Source: Planctomycetota bacterium
GTDB taxonomy: Bacteria > Planctomycetota > SZUA-567 > H5-PLA8
DNA: 64,000 nucleotides
Direction: 5' to 3'
Assembly (NCBI GenBank): GCA_027493525.1
Contig: JAOSKN010000002.1
Span: 1,158,288 to 1,222,287 of the forward strand
Under the pieces are notes generated by a model. That model saw only the letters and a list, made by a program, of their open reading frames with translations. It did no database searches and was not told where the DNA came from. Of the stretch, positions 16,173 to 24,353 are shown in pieces. Position numbers and translations under genes: made by a program. Numbering within the stretch: position 1 is the first letter of the stretch; each line of letters starts with the position of its first letter.

Positions 16173-17216
16173 TCAGGACGCCCGCGGGAAGCCCCGCGTG
16201 CCCAGCGCCGTACCGTCTTTCTTCACGAAGAACGCCTCGACGCCGGGGTGCGCCTTCAACAGCTCCGCGCCGCGGTCCAGCGGCAGGACGAAGAGCGCCG
16301 TGGAGAGCGCGTCGGCCGTTAGCCCCAGGTCCGCCACGACGCTGACGCTCGAGAAGCCTTCGGGCGAGCGCCCCGTGGACGGGTCGAAGATATGGTTGTT
16401 GGCGCGGTCCGGGCTGAAGGTCGTCGCGTAGTCGCCGCTCGTGGCGAGGCAGCGCCCTTCGAGGCGGGCGAGTTCCACGTAGGCGTCGGCCTGGCGCGGG
16501 TGCTGGATCCCGACCGTCCACGCCTCGCCGCCGGCCTTGCGCCCCAGCGTGCCCAGCTCGCCGGTGTTGACCAGCGCGCCTTCGACGCCCGCGCGCCGCA
16601 GCGCCTCGAGGGCGCGGTCGGCCGCGAAGCCCTGCGCGATGCCGTTCAAGGTCACCGCCATGCCGGGCTCGGCCAGCCGCACGCGCGAAGCGGAGACTTC
16701 GAGCTTGCGCCAGTCCACCTTGCGCCGCGCTTCGGCCACCTCGCGCTCCGACGGCTGCTCGCCGCGCGCCCCGGCCCGCGCGTAAACGGCCCAGAGCGGC
16801 TGTACGGTCACGTCGAAGGCCCCCGCGCTGCGTTGCGAGGTCGCTTGCGCGGCTTCGAGCACCTGGACCAGGTACGGATGAGGCGTATCGAGCGCGCCGG
16901 TGCGATTGAGCCGGCTGAGCTGGCTTTCCGGCCGGTAGATGCTCATCACGCGCTCGACCCGTTCGAGTTCGTCGAAGGCCGCGTCGAGGGCCGCCGCGGC
17001 CGCTCCGGCCCGGCGGTGCAGCGCCAGCATGCTCACTTCGCAGCCTAGAGCGAGAGAGTTCCGGCGCGCCGCGAAGAGCCCGTTCTCCGCGGGGCGCTCC
17101 TCGGCGCGCGGCATCCCGCCGGATGTCTCGCGGAGCCAGTCGCCCAGCGCCAGGCCGGCCAAGCCGCTGGCGCCTGCCGTAACCAGGAGAAAGTGCCGGC
17201 GTGTCGGTCGCATCAT
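16173..17216 (-). CDS. apbE: FAD:protein FMN transferase ApbE
   Basis: 347 aa exported enzyme that transfers FMN from FAD to a Thr of target proteins in a Mg-dependent reaction. A twin-arginine-like leader (RRHFLLVTAG) is at the N-terminus. Family motifs are in order: LERVERVMSIYRPESQLSRLN, GAFDVTVQPLW, LNGIAQGFAADRAL, ALVNTGELG, HIFDPSTGRSP and the metal-binding TADALSTALF. The start was moved from an upstream in-frame codon at 17246 to the ATG at 17216, because AAGGAG lies six bases before it. A second ATG follows at once. It is the first gene of the operon; its likely substrates are the two FMN_bind proteins encoded downstream, both of which carry the acceptor motif. Confidence 0.93.
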   Translation of the reverse strand: MMRPTRRHFLLVTAGASGLAGLALGDWLRETSGGMPRAEERPAENGLFAARRNSLALGCEVSMLALHRRAGAAAAALDAAFDELERVERVMSIYRPESQLSRLNRTGALDTPHPYLVQVLEAAQATSQRSAGAFDVTVQPLWAVYARAGARGEQPSEREVAEARRKVDWRKLEVSASRVRLAEPGMAVTLNGIAQGFAADRALEALRRAGVEGALVNTGELGTLGRKAGGEAWTVGIQHPRQADAYVELARLEGRCLATSGDYATTFSPDRANNHIFDPSTGRSPEGFSSVSVVADLGLTADALSTALFVLPLDRGAELLKAHPGVEAFFVKKDGTALGTRGFPRAS

Positions 17217-17280
17217 GTGCCGCTCCTTCACCGAGTTAAATCTCACCCGTGCATCGTCTAAATCGCCCGAAGCCCCCAGA

Positions 17281-17403
17281 GTGGGGTCAGGAAACTGGTG
17301 AGTATACAGCGCAGTACTACTTTAAGGAGGCCGCTGCACCTGTGTCCCCTTTTGTATTTCGTACGGCATTGGGTAAAAGAGGACATTCGATTTCTGACCC
17401 CAC
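17281..17403. repeat. MITE/REP-like palindromic element (about 123 bp)
   Basis: GTGGGGTCAGGAAA (17281-17294) is inverted as TTTCTGACCCCAC (17391-17403). Inside, TGTCCCCTTTT (17343-17353) is inverted as AAAAGAGGACA (17375-17385). Nested inverted repeats ending in GGGGTCAG resemble the REP/REPIN elements moved by RAYT transposases. No transposase is in the window. The element lies in the 311-base gap between apbE and the sigma factor gene and so sits in or near both promoters. Confidence 0.55.
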
Positions 17404-17527
17404 GATGGGCGCGTGCGGCGATTGCCCTGTGCAGGGCGCGCGCAGGCGCTTGACCGACCGCGTTGAAGGCTGCTCGGACCCCCCGGTCCGAAGGCCCGCG
17501 CGGCACGTCGCGAGGCGGGATGCGCGC

Positions 17528-18088
17528 ATGAGCGAGCAGGCGTCCTCGGGTGAGGACGAACTGGACCGGCGCTTTACGGGCCTGGTCCGCGAGCATCAGG
17601 CGATGGTCGGCCGGTACGCGCGGTACCTGGTGCGCGATGCCGTGCAGGCCGAAGAGATCGCGCAGGATGCCTTCGTGACGGCCTACACCAAGCTGCGGCG
17701 GGACCCCCCCGCGGGCGATTTGGGGGCTTGGCTGCGCGGCGTGGTCCGGAATCTGGTCCTGCGCTCGCGCACGAAGCGGAAAGTGCAGGTGGTCTTCACC
17801 GACGAGGCGGGGCTCGAAGTGGCCGAGCGAGTCTGGGAAGCTCAGCCGTCCGGCGCCACCGATCCGCGCCTGGACGCCTTGCGCCGCTGCGTGGACGCCC
17901 TGGATGACGGCGAGAAGCAACTGCTCAAGCTCCGCTTCGAGGAAAACCGCTCGCGCGGGAAGATCGCCGAGGCGCTGAAGCTCACGGGCGAAGGCGTCAA
18001 GACGAGGCTGCGGCGCCTGCGCGCGCGGCTCTTCGAGTGCACCCAGCGCCGGCTGGCCGGGCGCAAGAACCAGGGGGGAGGCCGCTGA
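17528..18088 (+). CDS. ECF-type RNA polymerase sigma factor
   Basis: 186 aa, normal for an ECF (group 4) sigma factor. Region 2 is seen as FTGLVREHQAMVGRYARYLV then DAVQAEEIAQDAFVTAYTKL. Region 4 is a helix-turn-helix at about 130-175 (LLKLRFEENRSRGKIAEALK, then GVKTRLRRLRARL). The ORF extends 93 codons upstream, but homology begins at the ATG at 17528 and the upstream part runs through a palindromic repeat, so this start was chosen. The stop overlaps the next gene's start by one base, so the sigma factor and the FecR-type protein are co-translated. This pair is common in Planctomycetes and related groups. The target promoters are not evident. Confidence 0.9.
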   Translation: MSEQASSGEDELDRRFTGLVREHQAMVGRYARYLVRDAVQAEEIAQDAFVTAYTKLRRDPPAGDLGAWLRGVVRNLVLRSRTKRKVQVVFTDEAGLEVAERVWEAQPSGATDPRLDALRRCVDALDDGEKQLLKLRFEENRSRGKIAEALKLTGEGVKTRLRRLRARLFECTQRRLAGRKNQGGGR

Positions 18089-19371
18089 TGGACCGCGAAA
18101 CCTGCCTCGCCCTCCTCGACGACGTGCTCGACGGCGCATCGCCCCCCGAAGCGCTCGAACGTCTGGGCGCCGCGCTGCGCGCCGACGCCGAACTCACCAA
18201 ACTGGCCGCGGAGTACCAGTTCCAGGACGCCTGCCTGGCCGAACTCTTCGGGCCCGCGCCGGCGCAGTTCGCGCCGGAGCGCCTCCTCGAGCGCGCGCGC
18301 AAGCGCGCGAAGATCGTCGAGGCCGAGCCCGCGCCGGGCCTCACGCCGTCTCCGTTGCCGGCCCCGGCGCCCGAAGCGCCGGATCCGGGCAAGCGCAAGG
18401 GCCGCGCGGCCGGGCGCAAGGGCGTCCGTGGAACCACGCGCCCCGCCGCCCCCGTTCGCGGCTCGTCTTGGAAGCTCGGATTCGCCCTGCTGGCCGCCGG
18501 CAGCGCGGCGCTGATCGCCCTGGCGTTCTACCTGCGCGACGCCGAGCCGCCGGCGGAGCCCCAGGTCGTGGAGCAGAAAACGAAGGATGAAAAGTCCGTC
18601 GCGGAGCCGTCCCGGCCGAAGCCGCCGGCCGATCCGATCGCCGAGATCAAGGGCGGCAACTACACGCGCGAAGGCAACCTGCTGGCCACCGACCACGTCT
18701 CGACCGTTAACGTCAAACTGGCCGACGGCAGCGCGGTGGAAATGAAGCCGCGGACCCGCATCCGCTTCGCCGCGCCCACCGAGCAGGTCCGCCAGGAACT
18801 CGACGTGGAGCAGGGGCATCTGGTCGTCTCGGCCGCGCACGCCGAGGCCCTCTTTCGCGTGCGGGTCGGCCAGAGCGAGGTGACGGTGCTTGGGACCCGG
18901 TTCGTCGTCGACGTGCCGGAAAAGGAACTGGTCCTCGCCCAGCATCCCGTCCCCGCGCGGGTCGAATGCCTGGAAGGCCGCGTCAGGCTAAAGAACGAGA
19001 AGGGCGAACTCGACTTGGAGCGCGAGCACAACGCCGTGCTCTGCGACGCCTTCGCGCCCCAGAAGATCCTGCGCGCCCAGCGCCACGAGTTCGCCGCGTT
19101 TTCAGGGATCCTCGACGGCGTGCTTCTCGCCAAGGACGCGCAGCGGATCCTGGTCAAAATCGTCCAGGCCCGCCCGGACCGGGAGAACAAGCTCGAACGC
19201 GCCGGCGACCTGCTCAAGGACAAGATCGCCTGGCTCTTCGTGCCGCCCGAGCGCTTCGAGGGCGCGGAGGAGCGCGCGCGCCACTTCATGCAGGAGCACC
19301 GCGTGATGGACGACTTCCACCTGGATGTCTGGGGCTGGGAAGGCAGGTTCGTCTTCGCGCCGGCCAGGTAG
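18088..19371 (+). CDS. FecR-domain membrane protein, putative anti-sigma or sigma regulator
   Basis: 427 aa. The N-terminal ~70 residues (DRETCLALLDDVLDG...) resemble the cytoplasmic domain that binds sigma factors. An Ala/Pro/Lys-rich stretch follows. One membrane span lies at about 133-150 (LGFALLAAGSAALIALAFYL). A FecR domain follows at about 190-320 (NYTREGNLLATDHVSTVNVKL ... VTVLGTRFVVDV). The last ~100 residues are helical and not assigned. FecR proteins pass an envelope signal to the sigma factor. The ATG at 18088 overlaps the TGA of the sigma gene. No TonB-dependent receptor gene is nearby, so the classical iron-siderophore circuit is not supported. Confidence 0.82.
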   Translation: MDRETCLALLDDVLDGASPPEALERLGAALRADAELTKLAAEYQFQDACLAELFGPAPAQFAPERLLERARKRAKIVEAEPAPGLTPSPLPAPAPEAPDPGKRKGRAAGRKGVRGTTRPAAPVRGSSWKLGFALLAAGSAALIALAFYLRDAEPPAEPQVVEQKTKDEKSVAEPSRPKPPADPIAEIKGGNYTREGNLLATDHVSTVNVKLADGSAVEMKPRTRIRFAAPTEQVRQELDVEQGHLVVSAAHAEALFRVRVGQSEVTVLGTRFVVDVPEKELVLAQHPVPARVECLEGRVRLKNEKGELDLEREHNAVLCDAFAPQKILRAQRHEFAAFSGILDGVLLAKDAQRILVKIVQARPDRENKLERAGDLLKDKIAWLFVPPERFEGAEERARHFMQEHRVMDDFHLDVWGWEGRFVFAPAR

Positions 19372-19602
19372 GCGCGCATCCTCGTCAAACCTTCGAAGCA
19401 GCGGCTACGATCCCAAGGCGCCGCGGCGGGCCGCGTGCGGCCGCCCTCCGGGCGGCGCGAAAGAATTCTCCAGTTTGTCGTTGGCAATATCCAGTCGGGC
19501 TGAAAGACTGATAGGCGCCCTATGCGAATCTTCCGGCCTTGAGATCCATGGGCCGCCATCGGCCGTAGATGCCATGGTATGCATGCTCATTCAAGGTTCC
19601 AC

Positions 19603-20592
19603 ATGATGTCGAAGAAACGGGAGGTCTTGGCCGGAATCGCAGGCTTGGTGGACGCCAAGCTGGCTCAATTGTCCCCGGTGAACGAGGCGTGGCAACCCAG
19701 CGACTACGTGCCCGACCTTACGGCGCCGCACTGGGTCGAGGAACTCACCGAGTTCCGCAAGGCCGCGCTCGAACTCCCCGACGACCTGCTGGTCGTGCTC
19801 GTCGGCACCGCCGTCACCGAAGAAGCCCTGCCCAGCTACCAGACCAGTTTCAACCGGCTGGACGCCGTGCGCGACGCGACCGGCGCGGATCCCGGGCCCT
19901 GGGCGCGCTGGTCGCGGGCGTGGACGGCCGAAGAAAACCGGCACGGCGACCTCCTGAACCGCTACCTTTACCTGACCGGCCGCGTGGACATGCGCTCCGT
20001 CGAAGTCACGATCCAGCACCTGATCCGCAACGGCTTCGATCCCGGGCACGATGGCGATCCCTACAACGGCTTGGTCTACACCACGCTGCAGGAGCAGGCC
20101 ACCCGGCTCAGCCACGCCAAAGTGGGAAAACTCGCGCGCCAGGCGGGCGAGAAGGTGCTCGGGCAGATCTGCAACGTCATCGCCGGCGACGAGGCGCGGC
20201 ACGAAAACGCGTACCGGAGTTTCATGGGCGAGGTCTTCGAGCGGGATCCCGATGGCGCGGTGATGGCCTTGGACGCCATGCTCCAGAAGACCATCACCAT
20301 GCCCGCGAAACTGATGGAGGACGGCTCGGAACACAACATCTTCGCCTGCTTCTCGGGCGTCGCGCAGCGCTTGGGCGTCTACACTTTCACCGACTACATC
20401 CAAATCATCGAGGAGCAACTCGCGGTCTGGAACGTGGCCAAGCTGAAGCAATTGAGCGGCCCCGCGGCTCAGGCCCAGGAGCGCGTCTGCTCCCTGCCGC
20501 ACGCATACCGGCGCCGCGCCGCGCTCTACGAAAAGAAGTTGGCCCAACAACCCAAGGTCCCGTTCCGGTGGATCCAAGGCCGGATAACCTGA
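19603..20592 (+). CDS. Acyl-[acyl-carrier-protein] desaturase, soluble plant type
   Basis: About 329 aa. It matches the FA_desaturase_2 family of soluble di-iron enzymes that place a cis double bond in acyl-ACP. The two iron-binding motifs are present: EENRHG and DEARHE. Other family features include APHWVEELTEFR near the N-terminus and YTTLQEQATRLSH in the middle. Electrons would come from ferredoxin, which is not encoded next door. The start was set at ATGATG (19603) rather than the in-frame ATG at 19579, since family similarity begins soon after; there is no strong ribosome site at either. A hairpin with a T-run ends the transcript at about 20660. It stands alone. Confidence 0.9.
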   Translation: MMSKKREVLAGIAGLVDAKLAQLSPVNEAWQPSDYVPDLTAPHWVEELTEFRKAALELPDDLLVVLVGTAVTEEALPSYQTSFNRLDAVRDATGADPGPWARWSRAWTAEENRHGDLLNRYLYLTGRVDMRSVEVTIQHLIRNGFDPGHDGDPYNGLVYTTLQEQATRLSHAKVGKLARQAGEKVLGQICNVIAGDEARHENAYRSFMGEVFERDPDGAVMALDAMLQKTITMPAKLMEDGSEHNIFACFSGVAQRLGVYTFTDYIQIIEEQLAVWNVAKLKQLSGPAAQAQERVCSLPHAYRRRAALYEKKLAQQPKVPFRWIQGRIT

Positions 20593-20640
20593 TCCCCGTC
20601 CGCGCGCAAGACCCACGCCAGGGGCAAGACCCATTTGCCT

Positions 20641-20663
20641 ATGCACGTAGGTGCATCTTTTTT
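20641..20663 (+). terminator. Rho-independent terminator after the desaturase gene
   Basis: ATGCAC (20641-20646), loop GTAG, GTGCAT (20651-20656), then C and six T. It is 49 bases past the desaturase stop. Confidence 0.65.
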
Positions 20664-20832
20664 CAGGGTCCGTGAGCAGCGGGCCGGAGGCCGGACATGC
20701 GTGCAACATGTGATTTGAATTGAAGTAGCAGAAGCGCGGGCGCGACGCCTGCGGTACGCCGGCGGCCGGCGGAATTGCGAGCGGTAGGCCGGCGCTCCTT
20801 ATCGGAGTTCGGCCCACGCCTTCCGCAACCAT

Positions 20833-22155
20833 CTACAGCTTGCGCATCACCAGCCCGCTGAGCAGCTTGGGATAGAAGTACGTCGACTTGTGCGGCATCC
20901 GCTCGCCGGTCTCGCTCACCTCGCAGACCTGGTCGATCCGTGTCGGGCGCATGATCACCGCGAAGTCGAAGTCGCCGTGCGGCTTGACGCGCTTGAGCGC
21001 GTCGTCGACCGCCTTGGTGTAGGCGATGACGCCGTTGCCCTTGGCGTGCGATTCGTTCAGCCCGAGGAGCTTCTTGAGCAGGAGTTCGTGGAGGATCGCG
21101 ACGTCCAGTTCGCGCCAGTGGTTGCTCTTGCTTCCGGCGAGGTCCTGCATGGCCTTGGCGACGCTGTCCTTGGCGGTGAGGATCTGGCGGCCTTCGCGGC
21201 AGGCCAGCCCGAACCGGACCGGCCCGGCGGCGCTCTCGGCGAGCGCGACGAGGTCGGCTTCGCCGGCTTCCTTGATCTCGAAGAGCGCGCCGGCTTTGGC
21301 CTTCAGGTCGGCAAGCGTCAGCGGCTGGTGAACCAGGCGGTGCGTGGGGAGGATATGCAGCCCGGGATCGCTCATCGGGACGCACATCATCAGCACGAAG
21401 TCGTAGTACTTTTCGGCCTTGAGGTAGGGCGTGCTGTCGTTGCGGCGCCGTTCGTCGCGGTAATTGCAGGCCGTCTCGTAGCGGTGGTGCCCGTCGGCGA
21501 TGAAGACCTTGCGCGGGCGGAAGGCCTCCATCAGTTTCCGGCAGGTCTCGGACCGGTCCACCACCCACAGCTTGTCGGTGACGGGAATGTCCTCTTTGAG
21601 GTCGGCGACGGGCTTGAGCCCCGCGGTGGCCTCCTGCAGGAGCTTGGTGAGGTCGCCTTCGGGATCCTGGACCAGACCGAAGACCGGCGAGAGGTTCGCG
21701 CGGCAGGCGCGCATCAGGTTCAGCCGGTCGGCCTTGTGCGAGGGGAAGGTCTCCTCGTGCGGGAAGACCGTGCCCGTGCCGAAGGGCTCGAGTTTCAGCG
21801 CGACGAGCATCCCGCGGCGGGTGAGGGTCTTCTCCTTCGCCGGATGGCCGGTGCGAATCGTGTAGCTCTGTTCGTAGACATAAAAGGCCGGCTGGACGTC
21901 TTCCTGGATCACGCCCTCGTCCTGCCATTGGTCCAGGAACGCCGCGGCGCGGGTGTAGCGGTTGTCGGTCGGGCCGTCGCCATCGTACTGCCGGCCCAGA
22001 ATCAGGCGGACGCAGTTGTGCGGGCTGACGCGGTAGAGCTGTTCCTGCTGATCGAAGTCGATTACGTCGTAGGGCGGGGCGACGACCGAATCGAGTGGGC
22101 CATTGATTCGAGTGGGGTTGTAACGCAGACCGCGAAACGGGATGATGTTCGCCAT
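20833..22155 (-). CDS. DUF1015 family protein
   Basis: 440 aa. The start MANIIPFRGLRYNP followed by VVAPPYDVID is the hallmark of DUF1015 proteins, whose molecular function is not established. Other family segments are present: SPHNCVRLILG, YRDERR with IADGHHRYETA, and a C-terminal GLVMRKL. Similar proteins often lie near serine/glycerate metabolism genes, but none is adjacent here. The start at the ATG at 22155 was chosen over the ORF start at 22227 because the family motif begins there. It is convergent with the desaturase gene. Confidence 0.85.
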   Translation of the reverse strand: MANIIPFRGLRYNPTRINGPLDSVVAPPYDVIDFDQQEQLYRVSPHNCVRLILGRQYDGDGPTDNRYTRAAAFLDQWQDEGVIQEDVQPAFYVYEQSYTIRTGHPAKEKTLTRRGMLVALKLEPFGTGTVFPHEETFPSHKADRLNLMRACRANLSPVFGLVQDPEGDLTKLLQEATAGLKPVADLKEDIPVTDKLWVVDRSETCRKLMEAFRPRKVFIADGHHRYETACNYRDERRRNDSTPYLKAEKYYDFVLMMCVPMSDPGLHILPTHRLVHQPLTLADLKAKAGALFEIKEAGEADLVALAESAAGPVRFGLACREGRQILTAKDSVAKAMQDLAGSKSNHWRELDVAILHELLLKKLLGLNESHAKGNGVIAYTKAVDDALKRVKPHGDFDFAVIMRPTRIDQVCEVSETGERMPHKSTYFYPKLLSGLVMRKL

Positions 22156-22348
22156 GCTTCGCCCCCACGATGCCGGCTCACCGGTGCTGCACCAGTGCAA
22201 ATTAAGGTAAAACCTAGGCGAGGTCAAGGGGTTATGAGGGATTCCCGAACGTTTTTTACCGCGCCTTGAAGGAACTCGCGCGTTCTCTTCAACTTGGCTT
22301 TTGCATCGCGAAGGAACCGCGAATCGAGTACCGCGTGAACCCGCCCGC

Positions 22349-23164
22349 TCATCCGCCCCTTGGGAGCGTATCCCCGCGCGGCGAGATGCGGGCGCGCAGG
22401 CGCTTGATGGACTCGTGCACGCCGCCTTCCAGGCCCGCGAGGTATTCGATCGAGTAGTGCCCGGGGTACTTCCGCGCGGCGAGCGTGTTTAGAATCCAAT
22501 CGAAATCGACCGTGCCCGAGCCCGTGGGGACCTGCATCTTCCGCGGCGCGGCGTCGCGCAGGTGGACGTGCGCGGCGCGGTCCAGGAACGGCTTGGTGTC
22601 CTTCAGGTCGATGCCCTGCATCGCGAAGTGGCTCGGGTCGTACGCGACGGGCAGCTCGGGCAGGACCTCGAAGAGCCGCGCGCACTGCTCGACGTTCTCG
22701 AAGGGCGTGTTGAAGTGGAGTTCGATGGCGAACGCGACGCCGTAATCGCGGCCGATGGCGAGCATCTCGCGCATGGTCGCGGCGCTGTCCCGGAGCACGT
22801 CCGCCCACGGCAGTTCCGGCGCCTTGAAGCCCGGATAGAACGAGGCGACGCCGACGTTCAGGCGGCGCATGAGCTTCGCGACGGCCTCGACTTCGGCGCG
22901 CCGCTGGGCAAGAAGTTCCGGCGCGCGCAGACGCAAGTGGCCGAATGCGGCGTTCACGGCCACGGCCGTGAGGTCATGCTTCGCGAGGGCCGCTTCGGCG
23001 CGCCGCGCCTGGGCCTCGAAGTCCCGCGCCAGTTCCGCCGGAATCAACTGCCCGAAGCCGGGAATCGCGATCAGGTCCGCGTGGCGGAAGCCAAGCGCCG
23101 CGATTTCGGCGAGCGCGTCCTCATGCGAGGCCTTGAAGGCGGAGGTGGAACAGGCGAGGGCCAT
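22349..23164 (-). CDS. Sugar phosphate isomerase/epimerase-like TIM-barrel protein (AP endonuclease 2 family)
   Basis: 271 aa. Xylose-isomerase-like barrel: ALGFRHADLIAIPGFG near the start, then metal-site segments AIELHFN, AYDPSHF and HVHLRDA. These proteins isomerise or dehydrate sugars and inositol derivatives. The final family motif (usually with Glu) reads TGSGTVDF here, so the fourth metal ligand may be Asp. The ATG at 23164 is four bases after the stop of the Gfo/Idh/MocA gene. It is third in a three-gene operon with a second TIM-barrel protein and a dehydrogenase, which indicates stepwise oxidation and isomerisation of a sugar or polyol. Confidence 0.8.
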   Translation of the reverse strand: MALACSTSAFKASHEDALAEIAALGFRHADLIAIPGFGQLIPAELARDFEAQARRAEAALAKHDLTAVAVNAAFGHLRLRAPELLAQRRAEVEAVAKLMRRLNVGVASFYPGFKAPELPWADVLRDSAATMREMLAIGRDYGVAFAIELHFNTPFENVEQCARLFEVLPELPVAYDPSHFAMQGIDLKDTKPFLDRAAHVHLRDAAPRKMQVPTGSGTVDFDWILNTLAARKYPGHYSIEYLAGLEGGVHESIKRLRARISPRGDTLPRGG

Positions 23165-23168
23165 TTCG

Positions 23169-24353
23169 TTACGCCCGGCCTTCCTCAATCATCGCGTCGA
23201 GCGGGAAGCGGTCCTGCCGCAGCGGCAGGACGACCGGGCGGGCGAGGCGCGCGGACTCGTAGACGGCCATGAGCGCCTCGAAACCGCGCAGCGCGACGTC
23301 TCCCGCCATGGGATGCGGCGCGTCTTCCAGAATCGTCCGGTAAAACGTGCGGTAACCGCCCTCGATGCCGCCCTTTTCGTCCGGGTTCAGCTCCACCGGT
23401 CGCCACGGGCCGGCGCCGCCGTCCTTCACGGGCACGGGCTTGTAACAGAAGTCTTCAAGGCCCGCTTCCCAGGCGCCGCCGCGCGCGTCGCCGATGAAGA
23501 GGTTGGGCGCGGCGCGGTCGCCGGTTCGCCAGAGCCGCCCGCGCGCGCCGATGAGTTCATAGTCCTGGTAGGCGCGGGAGGCGTCGCGCAGGTCGCCGCA
23601 GGCGAGTTCGAAGCGCACGCCGTTCTCGAGCTGAAGGATGGCGAAGCCGCCGGTCTCGACGGCGTGCCCGTAGCGCCGCCCGGCCTGGGCTTCCTTCCGC
23701 TTGCGCGCCTGCTCGGGGTCGGCGGGCAGGTCCTCGAAAACGCGGCGCCGCCCCTTAGCGAGCAGGTCCACGCCGGGTTCCCGGTGCAGCATGCCGCTCA
23801 CCCAGGCGATCCCCGGGTCGCCGAACAGGAAGAGCACGCTGTCGATGACGTGGGTGCCGTCGCTGAGCAGGTCGCCGGCGCACTGGCCGCGCACGAGCTT
23901 GATTTCGCCGAGATCGCCGGATTCGACGATGCGCCGGGCCGCGAGCAGGTCCGCGCCGATGCGGCGCTGGTGGTTGACGACGAGCTTGACGCCGCGCTCG
24001 CGGCAGACGCGGACCATCTCGCGGGCGTCGGCCATGTGGGTGGCCATGGGCTTCTCGCAGAAGACGCCGCGGACACCGGCCTTCGCGGCCTGGATGGTCA
24101 TGGGCGCGTGGAGCGCGTTCTGGGTGCAGATGGCGGCGACCTCGGGGCGCTCGGCGGCGAGCATCTCGCCGAAATCCGAATAGGCCTTCACGCCGCGGGC
24201 CTCGGAGACGGCCTTGAGGTTGGGTTCGTAGGCGTCGCAGACCGCCGAGAGCGTGTAGCCTTCGAGTTCCGAGAGCAGTCGAGCCTGGTGCCCGCCCATG
24301 CCGCCGCAGCCCACGAGGACCGTTTTCAAGGCCGCCACCGCCGCCGCGCTCAT
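23169..24353 (-). CDS. Gfo/Idh/MocA family oxidoreductase
   Basis: 394 aa NAD(P)-dependent dehydrogenase acting on a sugar, inositol or related polyol. The Rossmann motif VGCGGMGGHQA is at about residues 14-24, and the catalytic-lysine motif CEKPMATH at about 98. The C-terminal substrate domain contains GDLLSDGTHVIDSVLFLFG, typical of the family (H of the DxxxH segment). It begins with an ATGA overlap of the upstream TIM-barrel gene. Middle gene of the AraC-facing operon. Confidence 0.87.
   Translation of the reverse strand: MSAAAVAALKTVLVGCGGMGGHQARLLSELEGYTLSAVCDAYEPNLKAVSEARGVKAYSDFGEMLAAERPEVAAICTQNALHAPMTIQAAKAGVRGVFCEKPMATHMADAREMVRVCRERGVKLVVNHQRRIGADLLAARRIVESGDLGEIKLVRGQCAGDLLSDGTHVIDSVLFLFGDPGIAWVSGMLHREPGVDLLAKGRRRVFEDLPADPEQARKRKEAQAGRRYGHAVETGGFAILQLENGVRFELACGDLRDASRAYQDYELIGARGRLWRTGDRAAPNLFIGDARGGAWEAGLEDFCYKPVPVKDGGAGPWRPVELNPDEKGGIEGGYRTFYRTILEDAPHPMAGDVALRGFEALMAVYESARLARPVVLPLRQDRFPLDAMIEEGRA

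Noticed and set aside
17249..17527. N-terminal extension of the sigma factor (93 codons)
   Set aside because: It would be encoded by a palindromic repeat element, has no sigma-like sequence, and sigma homology begins at the ATG at 17528.
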